A stretch of DNA of 64,000 nucleotides from Onthophagus taurus (taxonomy: Eukaryota > Arthropoda > Insecta > Coleoptera > Scarabaeidae): positions 3,844,001 to 3,908,000 of the forward strand of contig NC_091973.1 of the NCBI RefSeq assembly GCF_036711975.1, read 5' to 3'. This document shows, piece after piece, positions 24,701-36,100 of the stretch. The notes beneath the pieces are model-generated. The model saw only the letters and a list, made by a program, of their open reading frames with translations, searched no databases and was not told where the DNA came from. Position numbers and translations under genes: made by a program. Positions within the stretch are counted from its first letter, which is position 1. The number at the start of each line of letters is the position of its first letter.

Positions 24701-25707
24701 TATGACTTACCAATGAGCTTTAGCACCAATGCCCTATTGTACGCAGATGATCTGAAGTTGTTTACTACTATTGGTAGTGAACAGGATTGCATTTCACTTC
24801 AGTTGGACTTAAATAAACTCTATTCGTGGTGTACTACTAATAGATTGATTCTGAATACTTCCAAATGTCAGGTAATGATATATAGCCAGAAACGTAACAC
24901 CATCAATTTTGATTATGAACTTGGGACTGACTGCCTATCGCGCATTTCTGTGGTGAGGGATCTCGGTGTATGGTTCGACACTGGTTTGTCTTTCATTGTA
25001 CATGTTGACAAGACGTCGACGAACGCCCTCAGAACACTTGGATTTATAACGAGAAATAGTTTGGAATTTGCTCATATAAACACAATAATAAAACTCTACT
25101 TTACACTCGTAAGAAGCAAACTTGAATATTGCTGTATTGTTCACCACCATCGAGAGGGTACAACGTAAATTTGTTAGATTCATGCATTTCCTGGACTTTG
25201 GTCATTATCCGCCTCGAGGGGAATTGAACTATCCCTATCTCTCACATCGTTATAGACTCCAGAGCCTTGAAGACAGAAGGAAGTGTATGTCAGCAAGATT
25301 TGTTCGGGATGTGATGTCGGGTGTGGTGGTTGCATCGGGTGTTTTGTCGCAATTGAATATAAAAGTTCCGAGGTTTGGTGCTCGTGACTTTAATGTTTTT
25401 ACTACTAATCGCGGTCACACAAATATTGGACTAAATTCCCCATTCAACAAATTAATGCGAGCTGCTAATACGACCGAATGTGTATCATTCTTCGATGTTT
25501 AACTTAGCAGTTTGTTAAATTGTTGTTATTTGATTTTTCATTGAATATGTTTTCTTTCTTTTTCTTTTTATTTGTATTTATTTACTTCTTATTATGTCAA
25601 TTAATGTACGTTCTTAGGCTTAATTATGTTGTTTATAATATTATCTCTCTTTTTGGAAAACAAATTTCTGTTGGGATAATAAAGTTATTATTATTATTAT
25701 TATTATA
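24700..25707 (+). pseudogene. 5'-truncated, frameshifted non-LTR retrotransposon with (TTA)n tail
   Basis: 24713-25168 encodes the C-terminal part of a reverse transcriptase (ALLYADDLKLF catalytic block, WCTTNRLILNTSKCQVM, VRDLGVWFDTGLSF). The thumb/C-terminal region continues in another frame at 25122-25502 (TIERVQRKFVRFMHF), ending at a stop, so there is a frameshift near 25130-25160. After a T-rich 3' UTR comes AATAAAGTTATTATTATT, a (TTA)n tail like that of the larger copy at 58560-60651. It is inserted in a 481-bp repeat unit at ...GAAGCTATGAT / ATCAATTCCACTG. Confidence 0.88.
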
Positions 25708-27935
25708 TCAATTCCACTGCCTCGCCCGCAAGCGACCTCGGCAATATGAGATGATACCGTTTCTTTTAATGTCTTGGTCCGTAAACCTCACTTCGCCGAG
25801 GATTCTTGCGGGCGAGGCGCTAGAATCTTCTAAAACTGACGATTTCGTGTTAATATATGAAGTCTCGCGCCTCGCCTGTAAGCGACCTCGGCGACGTTCG
25901 ATGATATCATTAACTTGATGTCTTGGAAGTAACCTAAGCATATAACACTTTAATTTATTCTCATCCCGCCGAGGTCGACACATCATAAATACAAACCTTA
26001 ACTCAATGAAATTTTGCATTTTGAAGCTACAATATCAATTCCACTGCCTTGCCCGCAAGCGACCTCGGCAATATGAGATGATATCGTTTCCTTTAATGTC
26101 TTGGAAAGTAAACCTCACAAAATATCATTGAGTTTAGGTTAGGATTTATGATGTATCAGCTCCAGCGCCTCGCCCGCAAGCGACCTCGGCGAAGTGAGAG
26201 TAAATTCACATGTTGTATGTTCGGTTTGCTTTCCAAGATATCAAATGAACAATATATATGATATCGCCGAAGTTGCTTGCGGGCGAGGCGCTATATATAA
26301 ATTATATAAACATAAAGCTAATGTTAACAATCGGTTCTAGCGCCTCGGCGCAATGAGGATGAACGATTTCTCATTCAAGTGTTGCACGTTTGGTTTACTT
26401 TCCAAGAACGATATCTTCGAACATCGCCGAGGTCGCTTGCGGGCGAGGCGCTGGAGCTGACACATCATAAATACAAACCTCAACTCAATGAAATTTTGCA
26501 TTTAGAAGCTACGAATCAATTCCACTGCCTCGGCCGCAAGCGACCTCGGCAATATGAGATGATATCGTTTCCTTTAATGTCTTTGAAAGTAAACCTCACA
26601 AAATATCATTAAGTTTACGTTAGGATTTATGATGTATCAGCTCCAGCGCCTCGCCCGCAAGCGACCTCGGCGAAGTGAGAGTAAATTAACATGTTGTATG
26701 TTCGGTTTGCTTTCCAAGGTATCAAATGAACAATATATATGATATCGCCGAGGTTGCTTGCGGGCGAGGCGCTGTATATAAATTATATAAACATAAAGCT
26801 AATGTTAACAATCGGTTCTAGCGCCTCGGCGCAATGAGGATGAACGATTTCTCATTCAAGTGTTGCACGTTTGGTTTACTTTCCAAGAACGATATCTTCG
26901 AACATCGCCGAGGTCGCTTGCGGGGGAGGCGCTGGAGCTGACACATCATAAATACAAACCTCAACTCAATGAAATTTCGCATTTAGAAACTACGATATCA
27001 ATTCCACTGCCTCGCCCGCAAGCGACCTCGGCAATATGAGATGATATCGTTTCCTTTAATGTCTTTGAAAGTAAACCTCACAAAATATCATTGAGTTTAC
27101 GTTAGGATTTATGATGTATCAGCTCCAGCGCCTCGCCCGCAAGCGACCTCGGCGAAGTGAGAGTAAATTCACATGTTGTATGTTCGGTTTGCTTTCCAAG
27201 ATATCAAATGAACAATATATATGATATCGCCGAGGTTGCTTGCGGGCGAGGCGCTGTATATAAATTATATAAACATAAAGCTAATGTTAACAATCGGTTC
27301 TAGCGCCTCGGCGCAATGAGGATGAACGATTTCTCATTCAAGTGTTGCACGTTTGGTTCACTTTCCAAGAACGATATCTTCGAACATCGCCGAGGTCGCT
27401 TGCGGGCGAGGCGCTGGAGCTGACACATCATAAATACAAACCTCAACTCAATGAAATTTTGCATTTAGAAGCTACGAATCAATTCCACTGCCTCGCCCGC
27501 AAGCGACCTCGGCAATATGAGATGATATCGTTTCCTTTAATGTCTTTGAAAGTAAACCTCACAAAATATCATTAAGTTTACGTTAGGATTTATGATGTAA
27601 CAGCTCCAGCGCCTCGCCCGCAAGCGACCTCGGCGAAGTGAGAGTAAATTAACATGTTGTATGTTCGGTTTGCTTTCCAAGATATCAAATGAACAATATA
27701 TATGATATCGCCGAGGTTGCTTGCGGGCGAGGCGCTGTATATAAATTATATAAACATAAAGCTAATGTCAGCAATCGGTTCTAGCGCCTCGCCCTCAAGC
27801 GACCTCGGCGGAATGAGGATGAACGATTTCTCACGTTTGGTTTACTTTCCAAGAACGATATCTTTGAACACCGCCGAGGTCGCTTGCGGGCGAGGCGCTG
27901 GAGCTGGTACATCATAAATACAAACCTCGAGTATT
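25708..27935. repeat. 481-bp higher-order repeat array built from GC-core elements
   Basis: Equivalent forward cores followed by GCTGGAGCTG occur at 26426, 26907, 27389 and 27873, i.e. 481, 482 and 484 bases apart. Each unit contains several cores in alternating orientation with fixed, distinct spacers (AATTCCACTGCC, CAGCTCCAGCGCC, CAATCGGTTCTAGCGCC, AACGATATCTTCGAACATC). One core per unit is consistently shortened (GCGCCTCGGCGCAATGAGG). 25708-25985 is a diverged partial unit resembling the pair at 17975-18085. Translations through the cores give repeated arginine-rich peptides that are not real proteins. Confidence 0.92.
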
Positions 27936-28582
27936 TCTTATTGTGATTCTTCTCGTGATTTTTTTACAACATTAATTAATTATAAATAAATTAGAAGAGT
28001 TTTAAACGAATCGTAATTAATCGATTAAATTAGATTATGATAAATCAACCACGAGTTTGTAATGATCTGGCAACAAAGCCAAATAATATAACAATGTATC
28101 CCCAGAGAAAAAATAAAGAGTCACATAATCCCGAGAAATAAAACTGTTATAGAATGGTAACCTTTGCTAAAAATAAGAAAAATTCCAGATTTGCGTAAAT
28201 AATGGCTAATTTTAAAACATAGTTGAAGGTCTTTTCGTAAAAAACACTTTTCCTACCAAAAATTTTTAAGATGAGAATTTAATTTAAACAGAATTTATTA
28301 ATATTATTTAATTAATTTTATTGTAACTAAATTATAGTTAATCTAAACTTAATTTTTATCGAGTTTTTCACGAATTCTTATTGAAATTGCGTCGTTCCGA
28401 TCATCTTTTTGGCACCGTTTCAAGGCGCTATTTTTGAAACTGCGTGCGTTAATGTCAATAGTTGTTCGGATTGTTGCACCTCGACGTTATGGCGTAAAAT
28501 TAGTGATGTTACTCATTCATTTTCATTAAGACATGTGGATTAGATCGTAGCGTCTTAGTCTTGTCAGGGTGTTGTTGAGAAG
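27936..28582. other. AT-rich intergenic DNA and DUSP promoter region
   Basis: 27936 to about 28370 is AT-rich with no recognised repeat or frame. About 28380-28582 is less AT-rich and directly precedes the phosphatase start codon, so it is probably promoter and 5' UTR. Confidence 0.4.
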
Positions 28583-29326
28583 ATGTGGCGCGATAGTGTT
28601 TATAGTGTAAGAAAAGTTTCGAAACATTTTTGATTTTTAAAACATTTTTGTTTGTGATGATTTAGGGCACGTTGAGACCAGCATCTCAAACGGTCATCAC
28701 TGGGAAATACTTAAATGATCTCGTGGATACTTTAACATGTACTGTTCGATCAAACCCGATAACGAGTGTTTCCAATATCCATTCGGTTAATAAAATCGAT
28801 AAGGGTCTTTATTTGGGTGATAAGTGAGTATGATTTTTTTTTAATTTTAAATCAAATTTTTTGTGTTGTGTGTATGATTAGATATGCAGCGAAAGATAGG
28901 AAATTCTTGGTGAATAATGGTTTTACGCACGTGTTAAATTGCGCGGAAGGAGCCGACGAATATCAAGTGAATACAAATGAGATGTATTACAAACATTTTG
29001 GAATTAAGTATATGGGAATACCCGGGCACGATAGGCCGTCTTGGGACATATCTGTGTATTTTGAAAGGGCTGCTCGTTTTATAGAAAGCGCAATCGCTTC
29101 GGGGGGGAGGGTTCTCGTGCATTGTGTTGTAGGCATCTCTCGTTCTGCCACAATTGTGATTGCTTACATGATGATTTGCAAGCAAATGGATGCTGCGACC
29201 GCTTTGAATTATGTTTTTAATCAAAGAAGGGTTTGGCCTAACGCTGGGTTTTTGCACCACCTCGCGCAGTTAAATAATGTCTTATTTAGGCGGAAATCGT
29301 TAGCTTTAACTAAAGTTTATTATTAA
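28583..29326 (+). CDS. Atypical dual-specificity protein phosphatase (DUSP3/VHR-like), complete
   Basis: Small DUSP without a MAPK-binding domain; it hydrolyses phosphotyrosine/phosphothreonine by a cysteine mechanism. Exons 28583-28606, 28666-28823 and 28882-29326; 208 aa. The first exon is only eight codons and is supported by its donor (AGT/GTAAG) and phase. The signature HCVVGISRSAT matches HCxxGxxRS with the conserved serine/threonine after the arginine. The general-acid loop lies in GHDRPSWDIS. Other family blocks are GLYLGDKYAA, FTHVLNCAEG, YFERAARFIE and NQRRVWPN. Closest recalled families are DUSP3, DUSP13, DUSP26 and DUSP29; I cannot choose between them. AATAAA at 29339 is a likely polyA signal. 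Confidence 0.92.
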
Positions 29327-30124
29327 GTTTGATACAAAATAAATTTATTTTTTAAGCGATGTGATTTTATTGCGCCCCAAATTTAAATGAGGACAATATC
29401 AAGACGTTCTTAGTCGACCTAAATTTCAACTTAAGATGAGAAAAATAAAAGGAGGTGAAGAAGTAATTTCTTTTTATTATTTTATTGAAAGTGATGCGAA
29501 GCAAGAAGTGTGACTCAGCCGATGATGAGTCACGCGACTCGTAAAAGAAGTTTTTTTTATAAATTATTGAATTTTAATGTAAGTGCCGCGCACGAAATGG
29601 TGTGTAGATGCGCGCGCATCTAATTCCAATACCCGAAAGTACCCGGAATTACCCGAACGCCGTCATCGCCATCTCTACATTACAACATTTACAACCAATG
29701 TTCAAAATTGAACCAGAATAGAAATCTACTTGCGGATTTGAACAGCAATAACCAAATCGAAAATCGATTTTGCAGCTTGGTTTTTCTTTATTAAAACTGA
29801 AGTTGTTACTGATGAAACGCGCGAACGTCGCGAATAGAGGAGGTAAACCCTATCGTTGAAGACAGAGGGGTTTGCGCAGCTTCGAAGCGTTCTCGGCGCA
29901 TTGTCCGATATTCTCTCAACTCTGTATTGTGGAAACATGGCGAAGTTGGTGCGTGTTGTTGTGACAGCCATCGAGTCCAACGAGTAGATCGCACTCGACT
30001 ATGTTCGATAATGGATAGGCACACGACGGATTACAACAACGACGCTGTGTGACGTGCCCTGTGACTGTGATCACCGTTCTTGTGGCCCCTTTTTTTCTTT
30101 TTGAAAAAACTTGGAGGGACGAAA
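29327..30124. other. DUSP 3' end and Khc-73 promoter / 5' UTR
   Basis: After the DUSP polyA signal come AT-rich bases, then a more GC-rich stretch (29580-30120) including GTAGATGCGCGCGCATCTA (a palindrome) and an AGATGGCG octamer at 29667-29674 on the minus strand. This fits the Khc-73 promoter and 5' UTR. No gene is seen. Confidence 0.45.
29667..29674 (-). promoter_or_regulatory. AGATGGCG element upstream of Khc-73
   Basis: Plus strand CGCCATCT, about 450 bp upstream of the start codon. It is the same octamer found upstream of JMJD6, COG3 and ERO1. Regulatory role is inference. Confidence 0.3.
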
Positions 30125-33100
30125 ATGTCGACGGATAAGATTAAAGTTGCGGTACGAGTCCGTCCTTTCAGCAGGAGAGGTAAGACACAAAAAAAATCTT
30201 TGTACCTCTTAAAATAAATACCCACAATGCTATTGTCAATAAAAAGTTTTATGTTTTAATTAAACATCGTGAATAAAACAAATGAGTCGGGAACATATGA
30301 CGATCGCCAATATTAGAAATATATAGTTCATTTTATCGACGTTATCAAATACATCTGTCAAAGTCGATACATAGTATTTTCACCTTGACTCTAACATTTA
30401 CTGTTTTAATTAGACAAATTGAACATGAAGGCGCGGCGACACCGTGTTCATATTAGTATATGTTTGATTAGCTAATAACGCACCACCTCTTAAATTGCCC
30501 CCTCTTTGCGTTTTAACACGCACAATGATCTCAAGGGACAATAACAAACAATATGTTCTAGCACAACTAAGTCAACATCCATGACAAATATTTAACCCCT
30601 TCAAATCCGTTTTAATCATTACTAGAATTTGACTAATTGATTATCTTTTCGCTTATCTCATAAACGTGATTTAAGTTTATTATTTTTTGGCGGGCTATAC
30701 TTCATAATTATGTTGTAGAACTGGAGCTTGGAACGGAATGCATCGTGGAAATGGAAAAGCAGCAAACTATTTTGCAACATCCCTCGTCACTGGATAAAAT
30801 GGAAAGGTAAAATTCATTTATTCTGAAATCACGGTTATATTTTGAAATGATTTAAAAGACCTTGAGTAACAATTGGAAAAAGAATTTTTTTATAATCAGA
30901 CTTTTTTTAATTTTATAACTATAAATTACTTTATTATTACTTAACGTTTAAGTAATAAATTTTAATAATTACTCAATCAATTTCAACTTTTTAGATTATC
31001 AAATTTGATAAAATTTTTATATATTCATTTATATCATTGAAGTTATTTTAATAACTTTTTTACATTTTTTATCACACTTGATAATAATTACCGGAAATAA
31101 CTTTGATAATAACTTTAAAAAAAGAAATTTTATAATACAGTGTTTGATTTTAGCTGTCACAGCAGATGTCTTGGTTATTGTTGGAGATGCGACAAAATGT
31201 TGTAGAAGAATAATTAATACTTTATTATCGGATATATTCTTGAAAATTGATACAGCGAATACATTTAAAATTTTTAATGCAACATGTCCAATTTTATTAA
31301 AAAATTAAGTTAAAACTATAAAAAAATCTGGTTACAACAATATTATTTGGAGTAGAAAACTACACATTCATCTAATTTTCACATTTTCTCGATATTTATG
31401 CATCTGAGAGGAAAAGTGAAAGAGAGCAATATTGTTAAGAATGAAATTTGCTACAACTTTTGTTCTAAAAGTTTTTTTATAACATGCGCCGTTTCCCGAG
31501 CGTTACCATTAACAACTTGAAAAAGTAACAAATTCATCCAATTTTCATATTTTTGTATTTTTCTCGATATTGACGCATCTGAGAGCAAAAGTGAAAGAGA
31601 GCAATATTGTTTAGAATGAAATTTGCTACAACTTTTGTTCTAAAAGTTTTTTTATAACATGCGCCGTTTCCCGAGCGTTACCATTAACAACTTGAAAAAG
31701 TAACAAATTCATCCAATTTTCATATTTTTGTATTTTTCTCGATATTGACGCATCTGAGAGCAAAAGTGAAAGAGAGCAATATTGTTAAGAATGAAATTTG
31801 CTACAACTTTTGTTCTAAAAATTTTTTTATAACATGCTTCGATTCCTGAGTATTGTTCATGACATAAGAAATAATCTTGGCCGACTTCGAAGACGTCGGC
31901 CGCCCCAAGTATCATGAAGAATACTTAGGGCGGCCGACATCTTCGAAGTCGGCCGAGATATTTCTGCCAAAAACTTCAAGCACGGTAAACTTGGTTTCAC
32001 GCTCCGAATCCCGAGTGATACAATTAACAAGTTGTAAAAATACGAATTCAGCAAATTTGTATATTTTTCTCGATATTTATGCATCTGAGAGCAAAAGTGA
32101 AAGAGAGCATTATTGTTAAGAATTAAATTTGCTACAACTTTTGTTCTAAAAGTTTTTTTATAACATGCTCCGTTTCCCGAGCGTTACCATTAACAACTTG
32201 AAAAAATAACAAATTCATCCAATTTTCATATTTTTGTATTTTTCTCGATATTGACGCATCTGAGAGCAAAAGTGAAACAGAGCAATATTGTTAAGAATGA
32301 AATTTGCTACAACTTTTGTTCTAAAAATTTTTTTATAACATGCTCAGATTCCTGAGTATTGTTCATGACATAAGAAATAATCTTGGCCGACTTCGAAGAC
32401 GTCGGCCGCCCCAAGTATCTTGAAGAATACTTAGGGCGGCCGACATCTTCGAAGTCGGCCGAGATATTTCTGCCAAAAACTTCAAGCACGGTAAACTTGG
32501 TTTCACGCTCCGAATATCGAGTGATACAATTAACAACTTGCAAAACTACGAATTCAGCAAATTTATATCTTTTTCTCGATATTTATGCATCTGAGAGCTA
32601 AAGTGAAAGAGAGCAATATTGTTAAGAATGAAATTTGCTACAACTTTTGGTCTAAAAGTTTTTTTATAACATGCTCCGTTTCCCGAGCGTTACCATTAAC
32701 AACTTGAAAAAGTAACAAATTCATCCAATTTTCATATTTTTGTATTTTTCTCGATTTTGACGCATCTGAGAGCAAAAGTGAAAGAGAGCAATATTGTTAA
32801 GAATGAAATTTGCTACAACTTTTGTTCTAAAAGTTTTTTTATAACATGCTCCGTTTCCCGAGCGTTACCATTAACAACTTGAAAAGGTAACAAATTCATC
32901 CAATTTTCATATTTTTGTATTTTTCTCGATATTGACGCATCTGAGAGCAAAAGTGAAAGAGAGCAATATTGTTAAGAATGAAATTTGCCACAACTTTTGT
33001 TCTAAAAGTTTTTTTATAACATGCTCCGATTCCCAAGTATTGTTCATCTCACCAAGTATTATGAGCAACTTGTAAAACTAAGAATTCGGCAAGAATTCAT

Positions 33101-36100
33101 ATTTTCGTATTTTATTTATTTAAAGTCGAGATATCTGTTGTGACAATTAAAATCAAACTCTTTATAACCAGAACAAAAGCCTTATTCAGTACATTACGAA
33201 ACACCATTTAGATATTCTAAACAATGAAAGTAGGACAAAGACAAAGATGAGCAACACAATTTCAATCTTTACTTTTATTGCAGAAAAAATCCAAAAACGT
33301 TTGCATTCGATCATTGTTTTTATTCGGTCGACCCCCACAGGGAAGATTACGCATCTCAAGAGGTAGTGTTTGAATGTCTTGGTAGGGACATTTTAGACAA
33401 TGCATTCCAAGGTTATAACGCTTGCATTTTTGCCTACGGCCAAACTGGTAAACAAAAAAATTAATTCCCAAATCGAAAACGTAACGTTTTTAATTATCTT
33501 AGGTTCTGGTAAATCGTACACGATGATGGGTTCGCAGGATAAAAACGGGATTATCCCGCGATTATGCGATTCCCTATTTGAGTTGATCTCACAAAAACAA
33601 AATTCTGAATTGACGTATAAAGTGGAAGTGAGCTATATGGAGATATATAACGAGAAAGTTCACGATTTACTCGACCCGAAAACAAATAAACAATCACTAA
33701 AGGTGCGCGAACACAACGTATTAGGACCCTACGTTGATGGGCTCTCACAATTGGCTGTAACGTCATTCAAAGACATTGAAACTTTAATGGCCGAGGGTAA
33801 TAAGTCTCGAACGGTTGCTTCGACGAACATGAACAGCGAATCGTCTCGATCTCACGCCGTTTTTACGGTCATTTTAACGCAAACTTTAACCGACGTCAAA
33901 ACTGGCGTTTCCGGCGAAAAACAAAGCCGACTCTCGTTAGTCGATTTAGCCGGATCGGAAAGGGCTGTGAAAACTGGCGCGGTGGGCGAACGATTAAAAG
34001 AAGGCTCAAACATAAATAAATCATTAACAACCTTGGGACTAGTTATATCCAAATTAGCCGATCAAGCTACGTCTACGAAAAATCGAGACAAATTCGTACC
34101 CTATCGCGATTCCGTGTTAACGTGGCTCTTAAAAGACAACTTGGGAGGTAACAGCAAAACCGTTATGGTCGCCACCATATCCCCCGCTGCCGATAATTAC
34201 GAAGAAACATTATCTACCTTAAGATACGCAGATAGAGCTAAAAGAATCGTTAATCACGCCGTGGTTAACGAAGATCCTAATGCTCGCATTATCAGGGAAT
34301 TACAAGAGGAAGTTGCTGCTTTAAAAGAAATGTTGAAACATGCTACAGTAAGTTAGTAGTGTTAAATAAGTTAATCAATAATGATTTTTTTTATTTGCCA
34401 GGGTTCTCCTGTAGAAGACATTCAAAGAGTAAATATTCATCAAAAACTAAGCGAAAGTGAAAAACTTTACAAAGAGATGTCTCAAACCTGGGAAGAAAAA
34501 TTAATGAAAACAGAACGGATACAAAACGAAAGACAACAAACTCTAGAAAAAATGGGAATAAGCATTCAAGATTCGGGTATAAAGGTGGAAAAAAATAAAT
34601 TTTATCTAGTTAATTTAAATGCTGATCCATCCCTAAATGAATTATTAGTTTATTATTTAAAAGAAAGAACCGTCGTTGGAGCTACCGGACGTGGAGCTGA
34701 AGGTGAACCGGACATCCAACTTTCTGGGTTAGGAATTCAACCGGAACATTGTTTAATTACCATAGAAGATGGATTAGTTTTTATGGAACCGTTTTCCAAC
34801 GCTCGATCGTACATAAATGGTTCCCAAATTGTTAAAAAAACGCAATTAAGACACGGCGATCGAATCGTTTGGGGTAATCACCATTTCTTTAGGGTGAATT
34901 GTCCCAAATCGATTGTTTCAACATCGGAGCCGCAAACTCCAGCCCAAAATATCGATTATAATTTTGCGCGCGACGAATTAATGTTAAACGAATTAAGTAA
35001 TGATCCGATTCAAGCGGCGATTTCGCGGTTGGAAAAACAACACGAAGAAGATAAACAAGTTGCGTTGGAGAAACAGCGCCAAGAATACGAACGACAATTT
35101 CAACAGTTAAGAAACATCATGTCTCCATCAACTCCATATCCGCCGTATTCTTATGACCCCCTTCGATTCGGTAAGAATACACCATGCACACCAACGACTC
35201 AAATGCGCGTTGAAAAATGGGCGCAAGAACGAGACGAAACGTTTAGAAGAAGTATTAACGAATTGAAATCGGGAATTTTAAAAGCAAACGCTTTGGTACA
35301 AGAAGCTAATGTTCTCGCAGAAGAAATGGATTTGTACGCGAAATTTAGTGTCACTTTACAAATTCCGCCGGCTAATTTAAGCCCGAATAGAAAGAAAGGT
35401 GCGTTTGTAAGTGAACCGGCTATTTTGGTGAAACGCGAGAACTTTGCGAGCCAAATATGGAACATGGAAAAGTTGGAGAATAAATTAATCGATATGCGGG
35501 AAATGTATGATGAGCAAAAAGACAAAGATAATAGTCTTAAAGATTCCATTTTACAATCTCAAGCTTATAAATTGAACGATTTGTTTGAGTCCCAAGAAAA
35601 TCATAATCTTATTGGTGTTGCTAATGTGTTCTTGGAGTGTCTTTTTGCGGACGTCGTTTTGGATTATCACACACCGATTATTAGTCAACAGGGTGAAGTT
35701 TCTGGGAGATTACAGGTAATTTATTTAGTTGCGTTAGTTATTATATATTATTTTTCCACTTTTAGGTGGAATTAAGTAGGATATCGGGAATATTACCGCA
35801 AGATCGAGATGGCGAAGCTGCATCAAACACCTCTGATCTTGCATCAAGCGAAGAAGACGATGATACATCAGAATCATCGGAAATAACAGTCCGCGTACAC
35901 ATTAAACAAGCATCCGGTTTGCCATTATCGTTATCAAATTTTGTTTATTGTCAGTACACGTTTTGGAACGATAGACAGTCTGAACCCATAGTGTTACCCC
36001 CTCTGGAACCGGAACCTCACTCCGGAAATGCTTTACGCGGCCATAAAGATTCAATGACGTTCAAATTTGATCACATCAAAGAATTTACTGTACCTATAAC

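Noticed and set aside
11360-27917. Repeated arginine-rich or SLAEVACGRG-type peptides in open frames
   Set aside because: They are translations of the GC-rich core in different frames and strands; the core simply lacks stop codons. No splice, start or conservation support.
31078-31308. Small frame in Khc-73 intron 2 with a hydrophobic stretch
   Set aside because: No family resemblance, AT-rich composition, no supporting splice context.
30125-34347. KIF1A/unc-104 as identity of the kinesin
   Set aside because: The motor domain is similar, but the C-terminal CAP-Gly domain and absence of a PH domain identify KIF13/Khc-73.
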